Origin: an uncultured SAR86 cluster bacterium
GTDB lineage: Bacteria; Pseudomonadota; Gammaproteobacteria; Magnimaribacterales; AG-339-G14
Reading direction: 5' to 3'
NCBI GenBank assembly: GCA_902526045.1
Contig: CABZJI010000004.1
Location: forward strand, 1-64,000
DNA length: 64,000 nucleotides
Shown here: positions 1-11,763 of the stretch, one piece after another
Layout of the letters: each line of letters begins with the position of its first letter
Position numbering within the stretch: position 1 is the stretch's first letter
Translations under genes and position numbers: made by a program
The notes under the pieces: generated by a model
The model's input: the letters and a program-made list of their open reading frames with translations, nothing else
Databases searched by the model: none
What the model was told of the DNA's origin: nothing

Positions 1-2682
<2,682 letters not shown>

Positions 2683-2752
2683 ATATTTTTAGTTATTTAG
2701 GAATTTTTCTAAACTAAGTCAGAATTTTTGGAATTCAATACAAAAACGAATT

Positions 2753-2872
2753 TTGCTCGATGACAATAGCAAGTGTGTCCCACCTGAATCCATTCCGAAC
2801 TCAGAAGTGAAACCACTTAGCGCCGATGGTAGTGTAGCTTTTGTTACGTGAGAGTAGGACATCGTCGAGCTT
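2753..2872 (+). rRNA. 5S ribosomal RNA
   Basis: About 120 nt with the conserved core 'ccgaactcagaagtgaaac' and 'gcgccgatggtagtgt' in the right order. The ends are defined by a terminal helix in which GCTCGA at 2755-2760 pairs with TCGAGC at 2865-2870. It follows 23S by about 70 bp, the normal spacing in an rRNA operon. No tRNA gene follows. The 3' helix is followed by TTTTCGTTT, which may serve as a weak terminator. Confidence 0.96.
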
Positions 2873-2890
2873 TTCGTTTATATTTTAATT

Positions 2891-4519
2891 GTGAGAACTT
2901 TTTTATTATCTATATTCCTTTTCTTATTTTCTTGCTCTCAAGTTCAGCCTGATTCTAAAGAATACATGGATAACTTTATAGATTATGTAGAAACATTATC
3001 TTCAGATGATTTTGAGGGCAGAGCTCCAGGTACACCAGGAGGAATTAAGACTAAGGACTTTATATCGGAAAAATTTTCAGCATTTGGTCTTGAAGGTTTA
3101 AATGGTAGTTATCTTAATGATGTCAAATTAACTGAAATTACTCTTGAGAATTCATCAACTTTCGATATTTTTCATAATGGCAAGAAGCTAGATATAGATT
3201 TTGGAAAAGATTATGTTTTTTGGACCAAACGTCAGGTGAATGAAGTTGAACTAAAAAATCAAAAAATGGTTTTTATAGGCTATGGCGTTGATGCTCCTGA
3301 ATATGATTGGAATGACTACGAAGGAGTCGATTTAGAGGGAAAAGTAGTTGTAGCTTTAATAAATGATCCAGGTTTTGAGCTTCAAAATGGAAATCTATTT
3401 AAAGGAAAAGCCATGACTTACTATGGCAGATGGACTTATAAATTTGAAGAAGTTGCAAAAAAAGGAGCCACAGGAATGCTTATTATTCATGAAACTGCTC
3501 CAGCTGCATACGGATGGAACGTCGTAGAGACAAGTAACACAGGACCTCAGTTGGATTTATATTCAGAATCAAAGAACGTCCATAGAGCAAAGATTGAAGG
3601 ATGGATTACCAAAGAAACCTCAGAGAAAATTTTCACTCTTATTGGATCTTCCTATGAAGAAATGAAAAACGCGGCTTTGAAGAATGACTTTCAGGCCATC
3701 GATCTGGAAGGCTTTCAAGTAAGTGCAGCAATTAATAATCAAATTAAATATGCAAGTTCTCATAATGTAGTCGGCATAAAAAAAGGTAAGACTTATCCTG
3801 ATGAATACATAATGTTGATGGCCCATTGGGATCACCTTGGTAAGGATTCCTCTTTAGATGTAGATCAAATCTATAATGGAGCTGTTGATAACGCAACCGG
3901 AACTGCTTTGATTATGAGCGTAGCTGAAAGATTAAAAAATGAAGATACAGAAAGATCTGTGATGTTTCTTGCTTTAACTGCTGAAGAATCAGGTTTATTA
4001 GGGTCAGCATATTTGGCTGAGAATTTCCCATTTGATTTTTCTCAAATCGTTGCAGGAATGAATTTTGATGGAATACCCGCAATTGGTAAAACGAAAGATA
4101 TGTTAGTAATTGGATACGGAGCCTCTGAATTAGAAGATGTACTCAAAAGACATTTAAAAAAATATTCAAAAGTCATCACCCCTGACTTATTCCCTGAAAA
4201 AGGATTTTTCTATCGATCAGATCACATAAGTTTTGCAAAAAAAGGAATTCCTGTTTTGTATGCAGATCCGGGATACGACCTTGTTGATGGAGGTTTAGAA
4301 AAAGGCATGAAGTATGCAGCGGAATATACAAGCAATCTCTATCACCAAGTAGCAGATGAAGTATATGAAGATTGGAATTATGATGGAATAGCTGAGGATA
4401 TAGATATCTTCTATTCCATGACAAAAGATCTGGCAAATTCAAGAGAATTCCCTAATTGGTATCAGAACAACGAATTTAGATCTATAAGAGATAGTTCTTT
4501 AGTCAATAAGAGTCCCTAA
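2891..4519 (+). CDS. M28-family zinc peptidase, lipoprotein
   Basis: A 542-residue predicted aminopeptidase-type metalloenzyme. It starts at GTG and has a short hydrophobic signal ending in the lipobox LFSC, so Cys15 would be lipidated and the protein anchored in the outer membrane or periplasm. The segment at about residues 150-260 resembles the PA insert common in M28 peptidases. The co-catalytic zinc site can be read in order: H-W-D in 'MAHWDHLG', D in 'GAVDNATGTA', the EE pair in 'LTAEESGLLG', D in 'MNFDGIP', and H in 'RSDHISFA'. The gene begins only 19 bp after 5S rRNA, and its 3' end overlaps the convergent pantothenate kinase gene by 21 bp. It probably cleaves N-terminal residues from peptides; the substrate is unknown. 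Confidence 0.9.
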   Translation: MRTFLLSIFLFLFSCSQVQPDSKEYMDNFIDYVETLSSDDFEGRAPGTPGGIKTKDFISEKFSAFGLEGLNGSYLNDVKLTEITLENSSTFDIFHNGKKLDIDFGKDYVFWTKRQVNEVELKNQKMVFIGYGVDAPEYDWNDYEGVDLEGKVVVALINDPGFELQNGNLFKGKAMTYYGRWTYKFEEVAKKGATGMLIIHETAPAAYGWNVVETSNTGPQLDLYSESKNVHRAKIEGWITKETSEKIFTLIGSSYEEMKNAALKNDFQAIDLEGFQVSAAINNQIKYASSHNVVGIKKGKTYPDEYIMLMAHWDHLGKDSSLDVDQIYNGAVDNATGTALIMSVAERLKNEDTERSVMFLALTAEESGLLGSAYLAENFPFDFSQIVAGMNFDGIPAIGKTKDMLVIGYGASELEDVLKRHLKKYSKVITPDLFPEKGFFYRSDHISFAKKGIPVLYADPGYDLVDGGLEKGMKYAAEYTSNLYHQVADEVYEDWNYDGIAEDIDIFYSMTKDLANSREFPNWYQNNEFRSIRDSSLVNKSP

Positions 4520-5296
4520 AGAGCTTGCGAACTCTCCATTCTTTGGAAAATTAGCCGATAATCCTGCAAAAGAAATCCATCTTTTTAGAACACTCTTATA
4601 TAAATCATACTGAGGCGTTCTTCCAACAATATAAACATGCTCGCAGTTGAAGGCTACTGCTGTTGCAGAAGCCATTCTGGCTACAGTTTGACCGACTAAA
4701 TTGATTATTGCAGCTGTCTTGTCTGCTTTCGATGATTTATTTATATATCTAACTTTTCCGAAATTTACAGCAGTTGCATCTTTGGGTAATTTTCCTATTG
4801 GCCCAGATACAACTTCATTAAGCAATAAATCTACCCTTTCTACCTTACCTCGACTTGCAAGTTTATTGATTGTATCTGGATTATTTTCATCATTAATTAG
4901 ATTACACAATCCAACTATAGTTCCTCCTCCAACACCTGTTCCCCCAGCGTGAGAGGTGATGATTCCGTCACTTAATACGAACGCTGTTCCGGATCCGGAA
5001 CTGATAATCAACTTTTTTTTATCGTTTTCTGCCAGATAATTTGTTCCTTTACTGATAGCATCTATTTCATTTGCATGCGATAACTCAATTCCATTTATCT
5101 TAGAAGGTAAATCATAGTGTTTTCCTCCAGTAACGCCTATGTACTCAACATTATCAAAATTAACAAGTTTATGAATTTGTTTAGAAATATTTGAAACTGA
5201 TAACTTTTTAGAATCGAAAGATATAAATCTTGGCTTAGATTCATCTAGAATGGATAAATCTGTGAAACTTATGCCAAAATCAATACCTAATTTCAT
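4499..5296 (-). CDS. coaW: Type II pantothenate kinase
   Basis: A 265-residue ASKHA-fold kinase predicted to phosphorylate pantothenate, the first step of coenzyme A synthesis. It starts with the phosphate-binding motif 'GIDFGISFTDLSIL'. It has the acidic 'NEIDAI' segment, a second loop 'SSGSGTAFVL', and the type II hallmark 'GGTGVGGGTIVGL'. Later come 'AVNFGKV' and 'NLVGQTVARMA'. I place the start at 5296, where MKLGID begins, because the 43 upstream residues have no family character and run into the divergent gene. Type II enzymes are typical of staphylococci and eukaryotes, while gammaproteobacteria usually carry type I (CoaA) or III (CoaX). A related Fumble/BadF-type kinase for another small molecule cannot be excluded. 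Confidence 0.82.
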   Translation of the reverse strand: MKLGIDFGISFTDLSILDESKPRFISFDSKKLSVSNISKQIHKLVNFDNVEYIGVTGGKHYDLPSKINGIELSHANEIDAISKGTNYLAENDKKKLIISSGSGTAFVLSDGIITSHAGGTGVGGGTIVGLCNLINDENNPDTINKLASRGKVERVDLLLNEVVSGPIGKLPKDATAVNFGKVRYINKSSKADKTAAIINLVGQTVARMASATAVAFNCEHVYIVGRTPQYDLYKSVLKRWISFAGLSANFPKNGEFASSLGTLID

Positions 5297-5321
5297 TGAA
5301 CTTTTTTTGTGTACATCATAC

Positions 5322-7724
5322 ATGAAGAATTTTAAGCAAATTATTACAATTTGTTTTTTTGTATTCGTATCAGCTAATTGCGGTGGGGGAAAGGGAAGTT
5401 CAACACAGCCTTCTTCCCCAAACAATGACGTTCCTCCTCAGAACTCACAATCAAATTCCAGTCAAACACAGTCTTCCCAAGACTCTAGTAGTTCTGACTC
5501 AACTGCATCTTACGTTGAGTTGATGACAAAATTTACAGGCTCAGTTGAGTATATTAATCAATATGGGCTTTCAATGATTAATGCTGCAGAGCCATATGCA
5601 AATAATCTTTCTGGTGCTGGAACAACCATTGGAATAATGGATAGTGGAATTGAAACAAATCATGTAGAGCTTGATTCACAGAACAAAATTACAACTGATA
5701 GTGTTTTAGATTATTCAAATTTTTCGGGGTATAGGGCACCCACAGCAGATGATAAAACTCATGGAACCTTTGTCGCATCAATTGCTGCAGGTGACAGAGA
5801 TGAAAGCAATAATCCCAATGATATTCAGGGAGTTGCTTTTAATGCCCAAATCCATTTCATTGCAATCCCTTTAGCAGAACCAGATGATGATTATGAGCCT
5901 GTGGAAGTCACTGAAGAGAATGCAGAGGATTACAGTGGTCTTGATCAAGCATATGCTTCCTTTTATAGAGACTTTACATCCAGATATGTTACCGCAGTAA
6001 ATAATAGTTATGGGATGCAAGGAAACATTGCAGATTATGAAGAGTCAGCAGTTAGAGCTTCTTTCCCGACTGTGATTGAAACTATTGCTCAGAAAAATAA
6101 AATTAATAAAAGCATCTTTGTATGGAGTGCAGGTAACGCTGGGGGATACTCTGATCAGGATGCAGATAACTCAAGCCCAGAAATATTCCCAGGCATGGTT
6201 TACTTTATAGAAGAGCTTCAAGACACTTCTGTTGCTGTTGTCTCAGTGAACGAGGAAGGCCTTATTGCAGATCATTCCAATCGCTGTGGTTTAGCGAAAG
6301 ATTTTTGTATTGCTGCTCCAGGCGAGAACATTACAGGAGCTTATATAACAACTGATTATCCTGAAAATAATAATTATGGAACCGGGTCAGGTACATCTTT
6401 TGCAGCACCTTTTGTAAGTGGCGCAATTGCATTGTTGACAGAAAAATTTAGAGGGCAGCTTACAGGACAAGAAATTCTTCAACGTATTTATATCACCGCA
6501 AATAAAGAAGGTGTTTACTCAAACTCAGATATTTATGGACAAGGTCTTCTTGATCTCAAAAAGGCAATAGAACCAATTGGACAGACATATTACATTTCTC
6601 CCATAACCAATCAAATAACTCCTTTTTCTCAGGCCAACATTTTTTTGAGTTCACCATTATTCGGAAATCTTAATAACATAGACGATAAACTCCGCTTAAC
6701 TTACTTTGATGAGCTTGGAGCCCCTTTTTCAATTAAGGCTAGTCAACTAGTAAGAAATAATAATCCAGAAAATAGCTATTTACCCAGATTCCCTAACTCG
6801 CAAGTACCTATATTAGAAAATGAATATTTACAGTTATTTTCTTCAATAGAGAATTACGATTTTTTATCTAATCAAACTACTCAGAAGAGCGGTTTTTCAT
6901 ATGCTCTTTCTATAGATACCAATAATTCATTTAATTTGTCTTTAAATAAGAAGAATTATTATTCATCACTAAGTACCTCTTACGATCCAATCAAAAACTT
7001 TGTATCCAATGGGCCAAGTATCAAATATTCATTCAAAGACAAAAGAATTGGTTATGGGTTTAGTTTTTCTAAAGGTTTTCAGGATTGGAATCCTTGGACT
7101 GATCAAGATAAGGCTTATTCTAAGTATTTTTCAACTCAATTAAATATCTTCTCAAAAAATAATAAAACATCCATTAAGTTGGGGCGTCTTGAGGAAGATT
7201 CTTCTTATCTTGGAATGTTGTTTTTAAATGGTCAAAGTCCTTCAAAAAGTTCCTATTCTTCGATATTAACCGTTGATTCAGATTTTTTTATCAATGAAAA
7301 GTTTTCAGCTTTCATATCATTGACAGGCATGAGGGCTGAACCTTATGAAAATTTTTCTTTTATCAATATTAGATCGGATTCATCATTTCTTACATCAACA
7401 AACTTAAGCATTCTTGGTAAAGATATTTTCAATAAAAAGGATCTTTTTAGATTGGATTATTTAGTTCCTTTATCTATAGAAAAAGGTAAAGCTGAACTTA
7501 AATTTATATCAGGAAGAGACTATCTTGGTAATGCCATATTGGATACAGTTAAAATCAACCTGGCGCCCACCCACAGAGAAAGAGTTTTTTCGGCAAACTA
7601 TTCATCGCCAATCAATGATTTTTCCGAATTTGGACTTAAATTATTTCTTATTGAAAATCTTAATAACATAGGAACAAAAAATAAGGCTAACCTGACTTTC
7701 TATTTAAGATTAAAAATTAAATAA
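5322..7724 (+). CDS. Subtilisin-like (S8) serine protease, lipoprotein/autotransporter type
   Basis: An 800-residue exported protease. I choose the ATG at 5322 because it gives a clean signal peptide ending 'VSANC' with Cys20 as likely lipidation site. A Ser/Gln-rich low-complexity linker follows (about 25-62). The S8 domain has the full triad: Asp107 in 'IMDSGI', His147 in 'THGTFVAS', Ser359 in 'GTSFAAP', and oxyanion Asn272 in 'SAGNAGG'. Residues from about 440 are rich in alternating polar/aromatic strands and look like a 12-strand autotransporter beta-barrel, although the last residue is Lys rather than the usual Phe/Trp. Combining a lipobox with an autotransporter barrel is known for NalP-like proteases. 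The start is only 25 bp from the divergent coaW start. The substrate is unknown. Confidence 0.85.
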   Translation: MKNFKQIITICFFVFVSANCGGGKGSSTQPSSPNNDVPPQNSQSNSSQTQSSQDSSSSDSTASYVELMTKFTGSVEYINQYGLSMINAAEPYANNLSGAGTTIGIMDSGIETNHVELDSQNKITTDSVLDYSNFSGYRAPTADDKTHGTFVASIAAGDRDESNNPNDIQGVAFNAQIHFIAIPLAEPDDDYEPVEVTEENAEDYSGLDQAYASFYRDFTSRYVTAVNNSYGMQGNIADYEESAVRASFPTVIETIAQKNKINKSIFVWSAGNAGGYSDQDADNSSPEIFPGMVYFIEELQDTSVAVVSVNEEGLIADHSNRCGLAKDFCIAAPGENITGAYITTDYPENNNYGTGSGTSFAAPFVSGAIALLTEKFRGQLTGQEILQRIYITANKEGVYSNSDIYGQGLLDLKKAIEPIGQTYYISPITNQITPFSQANIFLSSPLFGNLNNIDDKLRLTYFDELGAPFSIKASQLVRNNNPENSYLPRFPNSQVPILENEYLQLFSSIENYDFLSNQTTQKSGFSYALSIDTNNSFNLSLNKKNYYSSLSTSYDPIKNFVSNGPSIKYSFKDKRIGYGFSFSKGFQDWNPWTDQDKAYSKYFSTQLNIFSKNNKTSIKLGRLEEDSSYLGMLFLNGQSPSKSSYSSILTVDSDFFINEKFSAFISLTGMRAEPYENFSFINIRSDSSFLTSTNLSILGKDIFNKKDLFRLDYLVPLSIEKGKAELKFISGRDYLGNAILDTVKINLAPTHRERVFSANYSSPINDFSEFGLKLFLIENLNNIGTKNKANLTFYLRLKIK

Positions 7725-7727
7725 AAC

Positions 7728-8879
7728 TTAAGCTTGGTTTAGCATTTCTGCAACTGCTTTTGCTTGCTCATCTGACTCCTTTACTATCTGTTCAGATGTC
7801 TCTAGAGGTTTTGTTATCTCAGCCCAGTCAATTTCAAAATCACTAGGTGCATTTTCATATTCAAGAAGACCTAATTCTTCATATTTTGGTCTTATAGAGT
7901 CTGTTAAAAGTCCAATTTTAGATAGATTAGGCATGACTCTTGAGAAAAGGAAATTTCTAAAAGTTTCCATTGCTCCTGACTCTAGCGTGAATTGCCTAGC
8001 TTCTTCGGGTGACATTTTCAAAAATTTCTGCATTGCGGTGGTGTTAATTATCCTATCTCTTGAAATAACACATGCTTCGTAAGCAAATTGAGCTCTGTCT
8101 TCAACTTCCTCAGGGCTTAAAGTTTTTACATACTCCTCTAGATAATTGATACCAAAAGTAACATGCCTTGCTTCATCTCTAATGACGTAGTGGAGCAATT
8201 GCTTCAAAAGAACACAATTTGTATCAAGTTTTAAATTAGTGAAAGCAGCTAGAGCCAGACCTTCTATAATTACCTGCATGCCTATAAACTTAAGGTCCCA
8301 TCTTTCATCAGTCAAAATTTTATCAAGCAAGGCCTTTAAATTTGAGTTTATTGGATAATGAAAACCAATTTTTTCTTGGAGGTATCGGTTGAAAACTTCA
8401 ACGTGTCTAGCTTCATCAAATGTTTGTGAAGCAGCATAAAGTTTTGCGTTAAAAGTTGGAGCACAACTGGCAATTTGAGAGGCAACTAAAAGTGCACCTT
8501 GTTCTCCATGCAAGAATTGACATAATAATTCAGCAGTTTCATGCCTATCAAACTCTATTTTTTCCTCTGGAGAAAGGTTCTTCCAAGCATCTAATTTTTC
8601 ATGAGGCGGTTCGAAAAGCTCTCCGCCTACTAATGGTTTATCTTTTGGATGATTGTAGCTCCAATCTAAATCTATGGAACCATTCCAATTAAGTTCTTTC
8701 CCTAATTCGTAAAGTCTTTTTATTCTATTATCTGCAACAGTATAGTCCCAATTGTAAGCTCCAGTTAAAGGTGTATTAAATATTTCTACAACATCTTTGA
8801 CATGCTTTTCCTTCAGTGGAAGCTCATCATCAAAATATATTAGATCTTCTGGAGGCCCATCTCTTTTAACAATTTCCAT
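7728..8879 (-). CDS. Di-iron ferritin-like protein (R2-like four-helix bundle)
   Basis: A 383-residue cytoplasmic protein that I do not recognise as a named enzyme. It has the ligand set of R2-like di-iron carboxylate proteins: Glu126 in 'HGEQGAL', Glu156-x2-His159 in 'DEARH', Glu206 in 'IEGLAL', and Glu236-x2-His239 in a second 'DEARH'. Spacing of about 80 residues between the halves fits two helix pairs. Such folds include ribonucleotide reductase R2, acyl-ACP desaturases and AurF-like N-oxygenases, so an oxygen-activating oxidase or desaturase is plausible. It lies 53 bp downstream of the cobT-like gene on the same strand and may be co-transcribed with the cobS/cobT pair. Its 3' end is 3 bp from the convergent protease gene. 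Confidence 0.75.
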   Translation of the reverse strand: MEIVKRDGPPEDLIYFDDELPLKEKHVKDVVEIFNTPLTGAYNWDYTVADNRIKRLYELGKELNWNGSIDLDWSYNHPKDKPLVGGELFEPPHEKLDAWKNLSPEEKIEFDRHETAELLCQFLHGEQGALLVASQIASCAPTFNAKLYAASQTFDEARHVEVFNRYLQEKIGFHYPINSNLKALLDKILTDERWDLKFIGMQVIIEGLALAAFTNLKLDTNCVLLKQLLHYVIRDEARHVTFGINYLEEYVKTLSPEEVEDRAQFAYEACVISRDRIINTTAMQKFLKMSPEEARQFTLESGAMETFRNFLFSRVMPNLSKIGLLTDSIRPKYEELGLLEYENAPSDFEIDWAEITKPLETSEQIVKESDEQAKAVAEMLNQA

Positions 8880-8932
8880 ATAGGTACCTATTTAAAAGTT
8901 ATTAAGTATTTTGACTTGATAGTATCAATTAA

Positions 8933-10678
8933 TCAAGTTTCAAAAAGAGAGGTCAATTGATCAAGCATAGCTCCTCCAAGTTCCTCAGCTCTATGAATAG
9001 TAACGGCTTTTTTATAGTATCTTGTAACATCATGACCAATGCCAATAGCAATGACTTCTGTTTCAGATGAATTTTCAACTTTTTTTATGACATCTCTTAA
9101 GTGAGTGTCAAGATAATTGGTGGAATTAGTAGATAGAGTACTATCATCAACTGGTGCTCCATCTGAAATAACCATTAATATTTTTCTTTGCTCAGATCTT
9201 TTGCCAAGTCTATTTTGAGCCCACATCAAGGCCTCTCCATCAACATTTTCCTTCAAAAGTCCTTCTCTGAGCATTAGCCCTAAATTTTTTCTTCCTCTCC
9301 TCCATGCTTGATCAGCAGGTTTGAAGATTATATGTCTCAAATCATTTAAGCGTCCTGGATTAGGCATTTTTCCTTGCTCTAACCACAATTTTCTAGAGTC
9401 TCCTCCTTTCCAGTGCTTTGTTGTAAATCCAAGAATTTCAGTTTTTATATTACATCTATCAAGTGTGCTCCCAATAATATCAGCACATATAGCAGCAGTG
9501 GTCATTGATCTTCCTCTCATAGATCCAGAGCTATCTACTAAAATAGAAACTAGGGTGTCTTTAAACTCTGAGTCTTTTTCAATTTTAAAACTCAGCGGAG
9601 TAAGAGGATCAACAATAATTTTGTGAAGCTTGCTAGGATCGAGCTGGCCTTCCTCTTTATCAAATTCCCAAGATCTATTTTGTTGAGCCAATAAAAGTCT
9701 TTGCAGTCTGTTGGCTAATTTTGCAATAGCATTTTTACTGGATTCCATCAGCTGATCCAATCTACTTCTCAATCTAGCTAATTCTTCTGAATCACATAAT
9801 TCTTCTGCTTTTACTTCCTCATCAAAATCTTTTGTATAAACTTTATATTCTTGTTCCCCTACCTTTTTGAGAAGCTCTTCTAATTTTGATCTATTTTCAA
9901 TCCAAGAATCTTCATCTGCATCAACTTCTCCTTCTTCAATATCCATTTCTTCATCATCAATTGAAGTATCTTGTTCGTCACTTTGCCCATCTTCAGAGTC
10001 AGTTTCTTCATCGTCCTCCTGATTTTCTTCTTCGTTTGACTCTTCTTCATTTTCTTCATCATTTGTTTCGTCATTTTCTTCTTCAGGTATTTCTTCATCA
10101 ACGCTAATTTCCAAGTCTTTCAGTAAAGAGAAGATAATTTTTGAAAAGTCCAATGAACTATCTAAAGAATCTTCTAGTTGCTCTAAGTATTTATCTTGAA
10201 AAGAAATCAATTTTCCATAGAGCTCTTCAAATTTATTTGAATCAGGGTTCACTAAATCTTGACCGAGAAGCTGTGATCTCAGCCAATGCGAAATGACTAT
10301 TGAAGATGAGTCCTCATTCGGATCTAAAGATTTAAGATTTTTGTTGAAAAGAAATTTTAAATTTTTTGAAACGCCAAGAAACTTTTTTGAGCCTAACAGT
10401 TCGACTCTAGTTAGGTCTAAGTCCCTGATGATTTGATTTACCTTTGCATCTCTATGTTTAAATAAATTATCACTTGAATATTTATTTATAAGTGCTACCT
10501 GATCAGACTTTGCTCTGAGATCATTGAAGTTTTTAACTGGTTGAAGCGGTTCTGGCAAAGAACTTTGCCTAAGGTTCTCTATTCCAAAATTGATACTTAA
10601 TTCTGTATCTTCAGAAATAGCTTTAGCCGATGCTGCAAGAGCATCCTTAATGGTTTGTTTATCAGATTTCTCTTGCAA
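8933..10678 (-). CDS. cobT: CobT-like VWA-domain protein
   Basis: A 581-residue protein like the CobT subunit of aerobic cobaltochelatase. The N-terminal 190 residues are helical. Residues 194-257 are an extremely acidic Glu/Asp/Asn-rich stretch, a feature of CobT and of magnesium-chelatase D proteins. The C-terminal VWA domain carries the MIDAS motif DSSGS at 382-386. In the known system CobS and CobT form an ATP-driven complex that assists CobN in inserting cobalt into the corrin ring. No cobN or other cobalamin gene is present in this window, so the real client may differ. The start is 3 bp after the cobS-like stop, so the two are clearly co-transcribed. Confidence 0.85.
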   Translation of the reverse strand: MQEKSDKQTIKDALAASAKAISEDTELSINFGIENLRQSSLPEPLQPVKNFNDLRAKSDQVALINKYSSDNLFKHRDAKVNQIIRDLDLTRVELLGSKKFLGVSKNLKFLFNKNLKSLDPNEDSSSIVISHWLRSQLLGQDLVNPDSNKFEELYGKLISFQDKYLEQLEDSLDSSLDFSKIIFSLLKDLEISVDEEIPEEENDETNDEENEEESNEEENQEDDEETDSEDGQSDEQDTSIDDEEMDIEEGEVDADEDSWIENRSKLEELLKKVGEQEYKVYTKDFDEEVKAEELCDSEELARLRSRLDQLMESSKNAIAKLANRLQRLLLAQQNRSWEFDKEEGQLDPSKLHKIIVDPLTPLSFKIEKDSEFKDTLVSILVDSSGSMRGRSMTTAAICADIIGSTLDRCNIKTEILGFTTKHWKGGDSRKLWLEQGKMPNPGRLNDLRHIIFKPADQAWRRGRKNLGLMLREGLLKENVDGEALMWAQNRLGKRSEQRKILMVISDGAPVDDSTLSTNSTNYLDTHLRDVIKKVENSSETEVIAIGIGHDVTRYYKKAVTIHRAEELGGAMLDQLTSLFET

Positions 10679-10681
10679 AAT

Positions 10682-11668
10682 TTAATTTGATTCAGAGCTT
10701 ATAGAACTATTGGTCTCAGAACCAAAACATCTCTGAAAATATTCTGAAATGATTGGTCTTTCAGTTTCATCTGACTTATTAAGAAAACTAAGCTCAAATG
10801 ATTTAACTAAATCCTCAAAAATAGAATAATTTTCTGCCCAACTAATGACTGTTCTAGGAGACATCAATGTTGATATATCACCACTCTCAAAGCCTTTTCT
10901 TGTTAAGTTGGCCAATCTAATCATATTTAGAACGGTTTCTTTACCTTCTTTGTTATCTAAATCTTTTATCTTTGAAAGAATAACCTTTTGCTCAAGCTCC
11001 TCATCTAAATAATTTAAAACTGTCACAATTTGCCACCTATCCATTTGTCCTTGATTTATCTGCTGTGTCCCATGATAAAGGCCTGTACTATCTCCTAAAC
11101 CTACAGTGTTTGCTGTTGCAAATAATCTAAAATAGGGATTAGGCGTCAAAACCCTGTTTTGATCTAATAAGGTTAATTTTCCTTCAGCTTCAAGTATTCT
11201 TTGAATGACAAACATTACATCCGGTCTCCCTGCATCATACTCATCAAAAACTAAAGCAACCGAATTCTGTATTGCCCAAGGAAGTATTCCTTCCACAAAC
11301 TTTGTTAATTGCTTCCCATCTTCAATAACAATTGCATCTTTGCCTAGCAAGTCTAATCTACTAATGTGACTATCTAAATTAATCCTGACACAAGGCCAAT
11401 TTAATCTTGACGCAACTTGTTCAATATGAGTTGATTTACCAGAACCATGCAAACCTTGAATCATTACTCGACGATTATGCGAAAACCCTGCAAGAATTGA
11501 GAGAGTTGTCTCTTTGTCAAAACAATAGTCGGGATCAAGAGCGGGAACGTATTCACTTGGCTCAGAAAAAGCCGGAACCTCTAAATTAGAGTCAAAGCCA
11601 AAGGTATTTCCAACGCTAACCTTGATATCTGGAGTAGCGCTTAGATTTTGGGAAGTTGAAATTGTCAT
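10682..11668 (-). CDS. cobS: CobS-like MoxR-type AAA+ ATPase
   Basis: A 328-residue AAA+ ATPase that matches the whole length of CobS, the motor subunit of the aerobic cobaltochelatase. Walker A is GLHGSGKST at 72-80 and Walker B is ALVFDEYD at 138-145; 'FRLFATANTVG' is the sensor 1 region. The N-terminal segment before Walker A ('VPALDPDYCFDKET') is also CobS-like. It is the first gene of a probable cobS-cobT-ferritin-like operon. MoxR ATPases paired with VWA proteins act as metal-insertion or protein-remodelling chaperones, so a non-corrin role is possible here because no cobalt or corrin genes are visible nearby. Confidence 0.87.
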   Translation of the reverse strand: MTISTSQNLSATPDIKVSVGNTFGFDSNLEVPAFSEPSEYVPALDPDYCFDKETTLSILAGFSHNRRVMIQGLHGSGKSTHIEQVASRLNWPCVRINLDSHISRLDLLGKDAIVIEDGKQLTKFVEGILPWAIQNSVALVFDEYDAGRPDVMFVIQRILEAEGKLTLLDQNRVLTPNPYFRLFATANTVGLGDSTGLYHGTQQINQGQMDRWQIVTVLNYLDEELEQKVILSKIKDLDNKEGKETVLNMIRLANLTRKGFESGDISTLMSPRTVISWAENYSIFEDLVKSFELSFLNKSDETERPIISEYFQRCFGSETNSSISSESN

Positions 11669-11684
11669 ATTTTTCTTGTTTAAA

Positions 11685-11714
11685 TTATTATCCTTTTATA
11701 CCCTAAAACTTCAA
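11685..11714 (-). promoter_or_regulatory. Candidate sigma70 promoter for the cobS-cobT operon
   Basis: On the minus strand TTGAAG (11714-11709) is followed after 18 bp by TAATAA (11690-11685). Transcription would start about 10 nt before the cobS ATG, giving a very short leader. It fits the consensus moderately; in such AT-rich DNA similar matches arise by chance. Confidence 0.35.
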
Positions 11715-11763
11715 ATATATAGCTATGACTTTTTGTTAACTTCGTCTAGACTTCCTTTTTTTA

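Noticed and set aside
2873-2890. tRNA gene after 5S
   Set aside because: The gap is only 18 bp before the peptidase start; no cloverleaf is possible.
5250-5321. Earlier in-frame ATG for the S8 protease
   Set aside because: It adds 24 residues before a good lipoprotein signal peptide and would overlap the coaW start region.
5297-5425. Longer N-terminus of the pantothenate kinase
   Set aside because: The added 43 residues have no family character and include the antisense of the protease signal peptide.
9880-10107. Frames of 73 residues on both strands within cobT
   Set aside because: They are shadows of the repetitive acidic stretch and have low-complexity Lys-rich or Leu/His-rich composition.
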